A DNA stretch of 60,000 nt from Neocallimastix lanati (nom. inval.) (Eukaryota > Neocallimastigomycota > Neocallimastigomycetes > Neocallimastigales > Neocallimastigaceae). The stretch covers positions 586,501-646,500 of the forward strand of contig JACVTC010000099.1 of the NCBI GenBank assembly GCA_016946835.1. The letters are read 5' to 3'. The stretch's first letter is position 1. Every line of letters begins with the position of its first letter. The notes below the pieces were generated by a model. The model was not told where the DNA came from, searched no databases, and saw nothing but the letters and a program-made list of their open reading frames with translations. Made by a program: the position numbers and the translations under genes. Of the stretch, positions 23,601-34,974 are shown in pieces.

Positions 23601-23834
23601 TTAATTTGCCTAATAAATTAATTTTTTTAAAAAAAATTTTTAAAATTAAAAATTAGTCAACTTCATAATTAATTATATTCAATAATATTAATAAAAATAT
23701 TTAAATTGAGTTACATACTATTTACATATTATTTACATATTTTTTATTTAAATTTATAAATAAACAAATAAATATATATGAAGTTGAAAATTTAAAAGTT
23801 ACTAGTGTTATTTATTGAAATTTATAAATATAGT
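20665..23834. other. Long AT-rich region without a recognised gene
   Basis: Mostly simple sequence. Two less AT-biased patches stand out. One is 20690-20790 (AGGTTACACTAGCACCAGTA), immediately right of the MITE-like element. The other is 21776-21895, which holds a 20-codon open stretch starting MSHCTIEKWTRFKSF but nothing recognisable. Both may be worn transposon pieces. Confidence 0.5.
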
Positions 23835-24126
23835 TATATATTTTAAATTATTATATTACAATATAAATGAATGAAAATATAATTAAAATGGAAATAACAC
23901 AATTTTTATATATTTTATTTAATAATTATTTGGTTAAAAACAAATAAAAGTTCAAAATTCATAGATTATATTTTAATACTTTTTTTGCCTCAAATAAATA
24001 TTTGATAATTTTGATAATAGTAAATAAATATATATCTATTTATTTTTTAAATAGATTCAATCTAATGAAAGAAATTAAAGTAATAATTCATTTAAATTAG
24101 TTCATTAAGAAAACATGCTTAATATT

Positions 24127-24165
<39 letters not shown>

Positions 24166-24912
24166 TAAAAGATAATAAAATATATTCAAAAATTAATTTT
24201 TCTAATTGGATAAAAATTTACGAATAATACAAGTAGGAAATAGATAATCAAAGTTAAAAATTTTATTTTATATATTTGTGAATATTAGTGTATTTAATTA
24301 TCTAATGTCTATTATATATATTTTTATTTTTTTTATTAATTAATTAATAATAAATAAATATATTATTAAGAATCAAATTTTTTTTAAATAAAATTTATTT
24401 TAGTTAATATTTTTTTTATTTTTATTTTTGAACATAAAAAAAATAATATTATTATTAATTAAAATTTAAAATTTATATTGATTTACAGTTTAATAGTTAA
24501 TAAATTATTAGAAAAAAAAATTAACTAAAAGGTAAAAAAAAAAAAGAAAAAAAATTCCCATTTGTTAAACTTTTTTTTAATCAATAAACTTTAGCCCATT
24601 TTAATATATTATTTATGTTGCGGTTATTATAATTCAAAGTTTAATATATATATTATATAATTTTAATATAATTCAAAAAGTAATTTTAATAGTAATAATA
24701 TATTAAAACTTTAATAATAATATAAATTATATTTAAAATATTATTAAATTTTATTTATTTACATTATTCCTTATTTTTTGAAAAAAAAAAATTTTTTTAA
24801 TTTATTATTAACTATTTTATAAAAATTGAAATTTACAATCCTGAAGTTTAATAAAAACAAATTATATCCCTTTTTATTATAAATATTAAATAAATTTTGA
24901 TGATATCTATTC

Positions 24913-24944
<32 letters not shown>

Positions 24945-27900
24945 AATTTGTAAATATATTGATGAAAAAAAAGTATAATAAAATTTTATTAATAAATGGT
25001 GTTTATTTATGTAAATTATTTAATGAATATTGATTTTTATTTGAGAATAATATTTAAATCTTTAATGAATTTTATTTATTATAAGCATTCTATTATATTT
25101 ATTATCATTAATATTAATTTATAATAAATAATAAATAAAACTTAAATAGTTTATTATATATAAGAGTAATAAGGAAATAGAAAAACTGATAAAATTATAT
25201 TGCATCAATGTTGAAATTAAATTTCGTATCAAAATTTATATAATTCCTATAAAATAGTATGATATCAAAATTAATAGATTAAATAGAATAATATAATATT
25301 TATATTTTGATATATATAATAAAAAAAAAATTTTTTTTTATCAATTTGAAAGAAAAAGTTTATTACTTATTTCGTCTTTGTTATCAATTTATTTTGTTTT
25401 ATTTAATTATATATTAAAATATTAAAATCCTATAAAATAAAATTAATAAATATAAAATAAAATTCAAAAAATGAGATAAAATCAAATAAATAAAAATGGT
25501 TTTATTAAAAAAAAAAAACTTTTTTTTTATAAAAATAATAAATTAAAAAATAAAACAAGAATTTATAAAATTTTGAAAATAATTATTAGTTAATAATGTT
25601 TTATTTAATTAAAATATTTAAATTTTATATACTAATTACTTTATTAATATATTTGTGGTTAATATTTAAAAAAATCATTAATTCATAGAAATGTATTGTC
25701 TAATTTGGCTTTATTTCATTTACAATCAATATTATTTTTTGAATTAATTTTTTATTCCACAATTTTAATATTAATTATTATTGATATATTCGATAATAAA
25801 TTTATCATTAAAAAAATATTTGCCTAAGAAGAAATAATACTAATTTATATTACAATAAAAAGTATACTTTGTAAAAATATACTTTGTAATAATTTTAAAG
25901 TTATAATTTAATTACAACATTTACACATCCAAACTTTTTTTTATGTTTTGTTTTATAATTATATATCATTAAGAATATACAGTATACGATTCTGATATTA
26001 AATATCTTTAACAATTAAAAACTATAGTAACAAAGTAATAAATCAAAAATATAATAATTTTTCATCCTATTAATAATAATAAATAATAAATATTAATTAT
26101 TTTCCCTTTCTTTTATTATAAATATAATCATTATCAATGTAGATCATAAAAATAATCCTGATTTTTTTATTTAATAGAATAGATAAATAAAACAATATAA
26201 AATATAATAAATATGAATAACTAAAAATGGATAATTATACATTACAATTTATTAGTCATTAAATTTTTTAATAACTAAATATATATATATTTATATTAAT
26301 AATAAATGAAATAATTTAAATCAATTTATTTATTTATTTATTTATTTACTAATTTATTATTATTATTATTATTATTTTTTAAAAAAAAAAAAAAAAAAAA
26401 TAAAAAAAAAAAAAAAAAACGGAAATCTCCCAATTACGGAAATAAAATTAAGTTTTATTATTTTGAAAAAAAAAGTATATATATAAAGATATTCACTCTT
26501 ACTTTTTTTTCATTAAGTAATAAAAAATCTTTAAATTAAAAAAAGATTATATATTCGAATAGTAAATAATTGTATTATTCAATTATAAACTTTTTTGTTG
26601 AAATTGTAGTTAATTTAGAGATAAAAAAAATTTTTTTTTTTAAAATAATATAAAAATAATAAAAATAACTAATAATAATAATAATAATAAAATAATAAAT
26701 TAAAGTATCAAAAATAGATTTAAAATGAATTTTAAGAAAAATTTAAAATTCTTTTTAACTGTTGTCGTTTTATCTGCTACTACTGCAGTTAGAGCCGAAA
26801 AGCATGCATTTTCTCCTTTGGATTTAGTCACTGTTAATAAAATTAACTCCCATTCCATTTCTCCAAATTATGAATACATATTATATGATGTCAACAAATA
26901 CAATGCTAAAGATAATAAAAAAGAATTAGGTTTATATATTACTAACCTTAAAAATAATTCTACTGTTCAATTAACCTCAAAACATTCTGATTTTTCACCA
27001 TTTTGGTTAAATGACAGTACCATTGGTTTCCTTTCTACTCGTTCTGGTTCTTCTCAATTATGGTACAGTATTCTTGATTTTGACAACCTAGGTTTAATTA
27101 AGGAAAGTAAATTAAAACAATTAACTAAATTAACCACCAGTATCAATAACATTGAATACAACCAAAAAGCTAAACGTTTATTATTTAGTGCTCAAGCATA
27201 CCTTAATGGTACTTTAGTAAATGATGATACTTATGTTGAACAAGAAGATAATAAGTACACTACAGGTATTGTCTATGATAAACTTTTCATTAGACATTGG
27301 GATACTTTCTTAAAACCATCAGTGTAAATATTTAAAATAAAAATTACTTTAAAATTATTAAATTATATTTTATTATTTATTTTATAGGTTTTTTTTTTTT
27401 ATTTTTTTATTATTTTTTTTATTATTTATTAATATTAGTATTTTTTTTTTTTGTATAGTAATAAATTTATTATAATGAAATTATTAATTAATTATTTGAT
27501 TTTAATATATTTAACAATTTATAAATACAATATATAAAATCATAAACAAAAAATTTAATATAGTCGTGAACAACTTTTCGTTCTTGACCTTAGAAGTAAG
27601 AACAATAAATTTTCACTTAAACATCAACCAGTTAATATTATGAATGGTAATGAATTAGAATCTCCAGTATCTCCATTTGGTGATTCTGGTGATTTCAGTA
27701 TTTCCCCAGATGGTCAAACTATTGCTTTCTCTTCAAGAATTGAAGAACACAGTCAAGCTTGGAAAACTAATACTGATGTTTTCCTCGTTAAATATCCAAT
27801 TGATGGAAAGCCAAGTGCTGTTGAAAATCTTACTAAGTCTAACCCAGGTTATGATAATTATCCAAACATTTCTCCAGATGGCCAATGGATTGCCTACCTT

Positions 27901-28460
27901 GAAATGAGAGAAGAGAATTATGAATCTGATAAAAACCGTGTTATGCTTTACAACTTCAATAGAAAGACTCATACTGAATTACCAATAAGATGGGATAGAT
28001 CCCCAGATTCTGTCACCTGGTCCGCCGGTTCAAGCAGTATTTATCTTACCGCATCCAGTAAAGGAAGAGTTAAGGTTTATGTTGTTAATTTAAAGGAAGC
28101 TTTAAGAAGTATTAGGAAGAATGGAACTGTTCCAGACTTAGCCGTTAAGGAATTAATTGGTACTGGTAGTAATGATAGTATTCAAGTTATTCCAAAAGGA
28201 AAACTTGGAAATAATTCTGGTGAAATTATTGTCTTTGGTAGAAGTTCCATTACTAAGCCAAGAGATATCTACAGATTAGAGGTTCCTCCATATGATGAGC
28301 TTAGATCTGAATATTCTAGAAGAAAGATTGTTAGACCACCAAGAAGTGAAGCTGGTATAACTCAAATCACTAATGTTAATGATAGATTTGAAAAAGAAGT
28401 TATAGTTTCAGAACCAGAAGAATTCTATTTCAAGGGTTACAATGATGTAATTAACTAATA

Positions 28461-28499
<39 letters not shown>

Positions 28500-30240
28500 T
28501 TTATATATATATACATATATATATTTTATATAAATTTATTTTTTCTTCTTGATATATATAATTAATTTTAATAATTCTTTATTATTAATTTTATTATTTA
28601 TTCTTTATTATTAATTTTATTATTTTCTAAACTTTTGAAAAAATAATTTAGGAATTAATTCATGGATGGTATCTTAAACCAGTTAATTTCGATGAATCAA
28701 AGAAATATCCATTAGCCTTTTTAAGTAAGTCATTTAAAATAATTTAAATAATATTATAATTATTATTTTTTATCAATATTTTATAAAATAATAGTTAAGA
28801 ATAAAAAGAAATATTAATAAAGTTATTTATTTTAACTATTTAAACTATTAAATATAATTATATATATTTAAGTTCATGGTGGTCCACAAGGATCTTGGGA
28901 CGATGGTTTCGGATCAAGATGGAATGTTCAATCTTACGCTGGTGCTGGCTATGCTGTTGCTGCTATCAACTTCCATGGTTCAACCGGTTTTGGCCAAGAA
29001 TTCGTAAAATCTGTCTCTAAGAACTGGGGTAGAGATTCCTACAATGATTTAATGAAAGGTTTAGATTATATTTTAAAGACTCATAAATACATTGATAAAT
29101 CTAAAGTTTGTGGTTTAGGTGCATCTTATGGAGGTTACATGGTAAATAAATAATAAAGTTATATAAAAAAATTATATATATAAGTAAAATATATATATAT
29201 ATAAAAATTTAATTAAAATTATTAAAAATTATTAATTATTAATATTCTTATATTTAAAATTTAATATATATATATGTATATATAATATAAATCATAATAA
29301 TATAAATTTTTTCATAAAATAATTATATATTATTTTAGATTAATTGGATTAATGGTCATACTGATAGATTTGCCTGTTTAGTTAACCATGATGGTGTCTT
29401 CGATACTATTAACACTTTCTTTACTACTGAAGAATTATTCTTTTCTGAATATGAATTTGGTGGTGTTCCATGGGATAAAAAGGCTAAGAAGATCTATGAT
29501 AAATGGAACCCAAGAGAATTCGTTAAGGTATATTATTTATATTAGGAATCAATACATTAAAATAAAAATATAATATAAAATAAAATAAGATATTATTATT
29601 TAAATTTATTTTATTAATTTAATAATACTTTTTTTTTTTTAAATAAAATAAAATTTTATAGAATTGGAAAACTCCAACTTTAGTTATTCATGGAGGTAAG
29701 GATTACAGATTAACTGAAAGTGAAGGTATTGCTACTTTCACTGCTCTTCAACGTCTTGGTGTTAAATCTAAATTCTTATACTTCCCAGATGAAAATCACT
29801 GGGTTTTAAAACCAGCCAATACTCTCTTTTGGCAAACTCAAATTATTGAATGGATTGATTCCTTTACTAAATAAATTAATTAAAAAGGAAACATATAAAG
29901 ATTGATTATATTAAAACATAGAATTTAACTTTTTTAAATAGTCAATAAAAATAAAGTAGAAATAAACCCATTCAACTAATAGAATAAATAGACACACAAG
30001 AATAATAAAAAAAATAGAAAAATAAAATATTTACAATGATTAATTAACTTATATATAAAAAAAATTAAAGTTATTATAGATAAAATAAATTAAAAAAAAA
30101 AAAGAAATAAAAATAGAAATAGAAATAGAAATTTAAAATTAAATTTAACCATTGTAAAATACAATAAAATAAAATAAAATAAAATAGAAAAAATTAAAAT
30201 AAAGTATAAAAAAATAAAATATAAAATTGATATGTCTTAT
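23835..30240 (+). repeat. Segmental duplication, copy B (peptidase locus with flanks)
   Basis: Colinear with 5985-12185 (copy A). The noncoding stretch 24195-25860 follows 6360-7960 almost base for base, with differing homopolymers (for example a T run at 24127-24164) and small indels. All six exon lengths are identical. The alignment fades after TTGATATGTCTTATTAAATA near 30240. Confidence 0.85.
26725..29874 (+). CDS. Secreted dipeptidyl peptidase V-like serine peptidase (S9 family), copy B
   Basis: Exons 26725-27323, 27564-28446, 28652-28724, 28873-29141, 29339-29527 and 29662-29874. Splice sites, exon lengths and phases are the same as in copy A, giving 741 residues. Signal peptide, ISPDGQ propeller repeats, HGGPQGSW, nucleophile S603 in GASYGG, D685 and H717 are all kept, so both copies look functional. 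Differences from copy A are few in exon 1 and cluster in exon 2 (roughly residues 340-460). There copy A has Lys, Asn or Ile where copy B often has Arg, Ser, Gly or Asp. A second small cluster follows HGGPQGSW (DDGFGSR against NEGFSSG). The clusters fall in the propeller, which controls substrate access in this family, so altered specificity is conceivable. Confidence 0.93.
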
Positions 30241-30534
30241 TAAATAGTTATAAAGTATTTCTATTTCAATTATAATAAATGAAAATTTATTAAAATAACT
30301 TATTAAATATAATTATAAACACAATAGTAATTATCAATAATAATTATTTCTATTATTTCCATTTAAAATTTTAATTAAATTATATTATGGTTTTATTATT
30401 TTAGAAATAAAAAGATTATATAATATTTTAATAGTTGGTAATTTTCGTTTTATTTATAAATAAAGTAAGAAATTTTACCTTATTCCTTCTTAATCAAATA
30501 TTTTAGAATATGAAAATTAATAATCAGGTTTTTT
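29875..30534. other. 3' flank of peptidase copy B
   Basis: The first ~365 bases are the duplicated flank. The remainder is AT-rich. A block, ATTTCCATTTAAAATTTTAA plus TATTATGGTTTTATTATTTTAG, at about 30355-30405 recurs at about 31207-31257 on either side of the LINE tail. It could be a long target duplication or an unrelated small repeat. Confidence 0.5.
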
Positions 30535-30830
30535 ATTAATTCCTTCTTGGTGGAACTTCAGCTTTAGATGAGCTACAATTCGATACTGAGGAACGGGGAC
30601 ATTTAAGTGAACAACTCCTAAAAAGTTCATTAAGGTCTACTGTTCCTTATATTGTGGGGCTTGCTAATACAATACCAATCATCAGTAGCTCTTTTGAGTT
30701 ACTTTTTGAGAGGTTTAGTAAAAACACTTTCATTACCAAGAGTGCAGTTAGTAGTCCTGTTAATTCTCATCAATGCACATTTTACTAACAGCACCGTTCC
30801 GAACAAAGAACCTATAGTACGTAATTCAAT
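30535..30830 (+). mobile_element. LINE C-terminal tail fragment, third subfamily
   Basis: The plus-strand frame reads FLLGGTSALDELQFDTEERG, then VPYIVGLANTIPIISSSFEL, LFERFSKNTFITKSAVSSPV and a stop at about 30787. The FLLGG start, the hydrophobic PYIVxxA core, the LFxRF block and the following KS block line up with the tail domain of LINE copy A. It is diverged and broken, and a dead fragment. The different 123-codon open frame at 30652-31023 overlaps it by chance. Confidence 0.6.
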
Positions 30831-31640
30831 TTTTGAGGATCTTTCTTGTGATTCAGGGGAGAGTTTAGTGGATACCACACGATCTATTTTAAAGATGTTA
30901 CTTTTTTTTTTAGATTTAATTGGTGATCATGTTATTACACATAGTATACATCACATTGAAATTTTTTTAACTTTTGAAATTATTTTCATTCTTTATTGCA
31001 TTAAATATTCTTTGATTAATTAAAATTTGTTTATTTTTAATTTTTATTATTTTTTTTTTTGTTTTACTTTACTTTTACATACATTTTATTTTTTTTATCT
31101 TTAAATTATATATTTTTTATAAATGGAATACATAAAAATGTATTCATTTATTTAATAAAGCATTAGAAGTGTATTCTCTTCTTAGTTAATAAAAAAAAAT
31201 CGATTATTTCCATTTAAAATTTAATTAAATTATATTATGGTTTTATTATTTTAGAAATAAAAAAGATTACATATTTTAATTGTTGGTAAAATAACTTTAA
31301 TTTTTATAACATATGTAATAGTTAATAATATTAAACTCTTTTAATAAGTATTAGATTTCACACTTCAAATTTCGTAATTTCAAATTTTATTTATTATTTT
31401 ATTAATAATTTTATTTATTTATTTATAATTATAGTTAACTACTTTTTAATAATTATTTTTAATATTCTTTTTTATATATATTTTTACTACATAAATTTTA
31501 ATTATGTCACAATTATATTTTATGTGTTATTACATAAATGTTTTATGTACGTCATACATGCGCCATATTACAATTTATATAATAGTTGATATCTTAATAA
31601 TTTATAATATTTATACATAAAATTTATATATGTTATTTTG
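30831..31640. other. AT-rich spacer up to the MULE
   Basis: No gene seen. It contains the second copy of a ~50-base block also found before the LINE tail (31207-31257). It ends with GTTATTTTG (31632-31640), the left target duplication of the MULE. Confidence 0.5.
31632..31640. repeat. Left target-site duplication of the MULE
   Basis: GTTATTTTG, identical to 37639-37647 and directly abutting the left inverted terminus. In AT-rich DNA a 9-base match can arise by chance, but here it is exactly adjacent to both independently defined ends. Confidence 0.8.
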
Positions 31641-31869
31641 GAATGTGGTCCATTTCGCCAATTTTTTTTTTTTGAAATTTTAATAAGCCATCTATTTATT
31701 TGTGGCTTTTAAAATTTATATTATTACGCCATAAAATTTAATATAATTTTAAGTAAAAAAGAAATAAATGTATAAATAAATAAGTAAATAAATAAATAAA
31801 TAAAAATTAAAAAGGTCAATAAAAAATAAAATATTTTTATATAATTTTTTTTTTTTTTTGACAATCATG

Positions 31870-31908
31870 TTATAAGGAAAATGATAAATGATTATTTTCT
31901 TTATAACC
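31870..31908. repeat. Subterminal hairpin of the MULE
   Basis: GTTATAAGGAAAATGAT is followed after a short loop by ATTATTTTCTTTATAAC, an inverted pair with 15 of 17 positions matching. It lies about 230 bases inside the left terminus. Subterminal repeats often bind transposase, but that role here is a guess. Confidence 0.35.
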
Positions 31909-32379
31909 TTATTTTTTATATTTTATTATTAATATTTATATTATATTTTTATATTTTATATTTTATTATTGATATTATATTTTTATATTTTTCTATTAAT
32001 ATTATATTTTTATATTTTTATATTTTTATATTTTATTATTAATATCAATATAATATTTTTATATTTTATTATTAAAAAATTTTATTTTATAAATTTATAT
32101 TTAAATTAATATTATTTAAAATATTAATTTTTTATATTATAACTAAAACTTTAGTTGTTATTATAACATCTTAATAATAGAATTAAACCTTTTATTTTAT
32201 ATATAATTTATAAATAAAATATTAAATAATAATAAAAATTACAAAATAATATTTTTATAAGACTTAAATTATAGCTGTAAATTGAAATTTCAAAAATTAA
32301 AATTTGTTGTTCACATTTCAATTACTATTTATATATTACAGCAACCGTTTTGTAGAGATATATAAATAGGTTTTTTACA

Positions 32380-32810
32380 CATATGAATTCACATGTCTAT
32401 TCCATATTATATATATGGGCTTGTAAAGAACATATATACTTTGGTATATATATCTTATACTATATCAGTACGACGTCGGCGCTCCAAATTCCTAAGCAGA
32501 GGTAGCTCCAGTAGACATGTCAAATAACATCCGTGTTATCCTATAGAAATTGAACTCGTAACCCTCACAGTATAGGCTATACAACTACACTAGGATGCCA
32601 TGGGTGATCAAATATAGAAATTAAATACGTGGCAATCCAATAATGGTAGGAGCGGAATTAATACTTACCTGAAATTGTGCCATTATAACCCCTTTACCCT
32701 TTCTCCAAACCCTATCGGGAAAATCAGATAAAGAATAGATACCAGATGATTATTAAGTCCGCCACATAACAACCAGAAGAAAGCCCAGTTCTACTTTATA
32801 TGCTAAAAAA
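32380..32810 (-). mobile_element. SINE-like block nested in the MULE, with degenerate tRNA-like part
   Basis: Clearly less AT-rich than its surroundings. On the minus strand, about 32600-32540 resembles a degenerate tRNA head: ATCCT and AGGAT arms, TAGTGTAGTTG like an A box, GGGTTACGAGTTCAA like a B box. Several landmarks recur in the same orientation at 52855-53065: AATACTTACCTG, a run of ACCCT, GGAAAAT, and ACAACCAG before a CAGTTCTAC or CTAGTTCATAC string. An AGCGCC string near 32483 echoes the LINE-like 3' motif of the other short retroposons. No protein coding. Confidence 0.45.
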
Positions 32811-33213
32811 TGCTATATATATTTGTTGTTTTAAAAAGACTTAAAAGTTAATAATTTAATTAGATTATAATATAAATAAAATAATTAATTAATTCATAAA
32901 TTCTTTATTAGTATATATTAAAAAAAATAATTAATATTAATTTAGAATAAATAAATAATTAATTTTTTTTTATATACATTAAATAAATAATTTATTTTTA
33001 AATAATAAAAATTAAAATATTTTCATATATACTTTATGTATCTGTTTTTTTTTTAAAAAAAATTAAAAGAAAAAGAAATAATTAAAATACTTTTTATCTT
33101 TTAAAAAAAATTGAATATTTAATTGTTCAGAATTAATATTAAAAAATAATATTTAGATAATTAATATAATAATTTAAAAGATATAATTAAAAACTATATA
33201 TTAAAATTTATAA

Positions 33214-34635
33214 ATGGAAGAAAACATAACTATTTATATAAGTGAGTCTAATAAAGGAGAAGAACAAATCATTATTAATAAACAATATAAATTTAATTTT
33301 TCACATTCAAGGAAAGATAATTCAAGAGTTTATAAATGTACCGAATATAAAAAAAATAATAAATGTAAATCTTTTATTATTTTAAATAATGAGAAAGAAA
33401 TCTTAAAATATGAGAGTTTACATAATCATCCTGGAAACGAATATAGTGTATCCCTATCTGTAATGAAACATAAAATTAAAGATGAAATTAAAAAACATTC
33501 AAATCCTTTTGATATAAAACGAAAAAGACTATATAATGAAATTTCTAAAGAAATGGGATTTATATATCCGTGTCCAGAATATATTTCAGTTAAAACTCTA
33601 ATATTAAGAAGTATTAATAAAAAACTACCATCCAATGTAACAACTTTTAATGAAATTCCTAATGAATCTGAATATTATAAAACTGAACGAAATGAAGATT
33701 TTATGATATTCAAAAATTCTGATTTAGTAATTTTTCAATCCCCTTTTCAAGCAAAATTATTTAAGAAATATAATAATGATATATTTGTGGATGGTACTTT
33801 TTATATCGCACCTAAATTTAGTCAACAAGTGTTTATTACTAGAACTTACGTTAAAGAATTGAATAGTTTTTATACTACTTCTTATGCAATATTAAGAAAT
33901 AAAAAGCAAAAAACATATAAAATGTTATTCAATAAATTAAAACAAAATTCTAATAATAATATTATAACTGAACCAAAAAATGTACATTGCGATTTTGAAA
34001 AAGGCATATCCAAAGCAGTTAAAAAAATATTTCCTAATATAAATATTAAATACTGTATTTGGCATTATAAAAATTTATTAGAAATTAAAAAAAATGAATT
34101 GTGCCGTAATGAAGTGAACGATGATGAAAAAATATTTAATTATTACAAAGGAATTTCAAACTTACCATTTATCAACCCTGAATACATAATGGATATTTTT
34201 TCATTAATTAAAACTAAATCCATTGAAAAAAATTCTTGTCAATTTTTAAAATTTTTAGAATATTTTTATGAAACATATTTAATTGGTTACGATATGAAAA
34301 GTTGGAATTATTATAATAATATTGAACATATAACCAATAATGCTTCAGAATCACTCAATAATTCTTTAAATAAACTATTTCCAATGAAACCAAATTTTTA
34401 TGAATTAATAAATAAATTAAAAGAACAGGAACATTTATCATATTATGATTACCAAATGAAAATAAAAGGAATTTGGAGAATGAAAAAAAAAATAAAAACA
34501 AAAACTGATGAAATTAATATCTTAATTGAAAAATACAAAAATAAAGAAGCCAAGTTAATTAATATAAAATATGATAGAAGTGATCTTTCTAAATTGTGGT
34601 TTGAATGTTTAACTAATTTAAATAATATTTTATAA
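33214..34635 (+). CDS. MULE transposase with N-terminal FLYWCH-type zinc finger
   Basis: A 473-residue uninterrupted protein. Residues 25-73 form a FLYWCH-like C2H2 finger (YKFNFSHSR, C42, C51, H70, H72 in LHNHPG), the usual DNA-binding partner of this transposase class. Residues about 165-400 are the MULE DDE domain: D193 in FVDGTFYIAP, D260 in VHCDFEKG, the CxxH motif C281-H284 (CIWHYKNL) and E379 in NASESLNNS. These three acidic residues would cut and join DNA at the element ends. The C-terminus is lysine-rich. It sits about 1.57 kb inside the left terminus, in an element with inverted ends and a 9-bp target duplication. There is no intron or internal stop, so it is plausibly active. It is AT-rich like its surroundings. 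No separate SWIM finger was found. Confidence 0.9.
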   Translation: MEENITIYISESNKGEEQIIINKQYKFNFSHSRKDNSRVYKCTEYKKNNKCKSFIILNNEKEILKYESLHNHPGNEYSVSLSVMKHKIKDEIKKHSNPFDIKRKRLYNEISKEMGFIYPCPEYISVKTLILRSINKKLPSNVTTFNEIPNESEYYKTERNEDFMIFKNSDLVIFQSPFQAKLFKKYNNDIFVDGTFYIAPKFSQQVFITRTYVKELNSFYTTSYAILRNKKQKTYKMLFNKLKQNSNNNIITEPKNVHCDFEKGISKAVKKIFPNINIKYCIWHYKNLLEIKKNELCRNEVNDDEKIFNYYKGISNLPFINPEYIMDIFSLIKTKSIEKNSCQFLKFLEYFYETYLIGYDMKSWNYYNNIEHITNNASESLNNSLNKLFPMKPNFYELINKLKEQEHLSYYDYQMKIKGIWRMKKKIKTKTDEINILIEKYKNKEAKLINIKYDRSDLSKLWFECLTNLNNIL

Positions 34636-34974
34636 ATATTATTTAATAATAAATAATTATGAAATGACAGAGGAATTTCCAAAAGAAAAAATCATTAAAA
34701 TTCTTTCATACAAAAACTTATAATTAAATTTATTAATTAAAATTTTATAATTATTAAAAAGTTAAAATGTTTATATACTTGATAAAATTTATGTAGTTTA
34801 AATAAATATTCTATAATTTTATTATTATAATTTATTTTATTAATAATTGTTTAAATATTTTATTAATATTTTTTTTAAAATAAATAATCCTATATTTTTA
34901 TACTTTATTATTAATATCAATAATATATTTTTATATTTTTATATTTTTATATTTTATTATTAATGTTTATAATT
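34636..34974. other. 3' flank of the transposase gene inside the MULE
   Basis: AT-rich, probably 3' UTR. TATTTTTATATTTTTATATT-type strings here resemble those at 31915-32060 on the other side of the gene. Nothing else recognised. Confidence 0.5.

Noticed and set aside
30652-31023. 123-codon plus-strand frame
   Set aside because: It overlaps the LINE tail in another frame, has no recognisable motif and runs into low-complexity T-rich DNA.
32540-32605. Possible functional tRNA gene
   Set aside because: The span is too short, the B box is degenerate and no clean anticodon stem can be drawn; best seen as a tRNA-derived SINE head.
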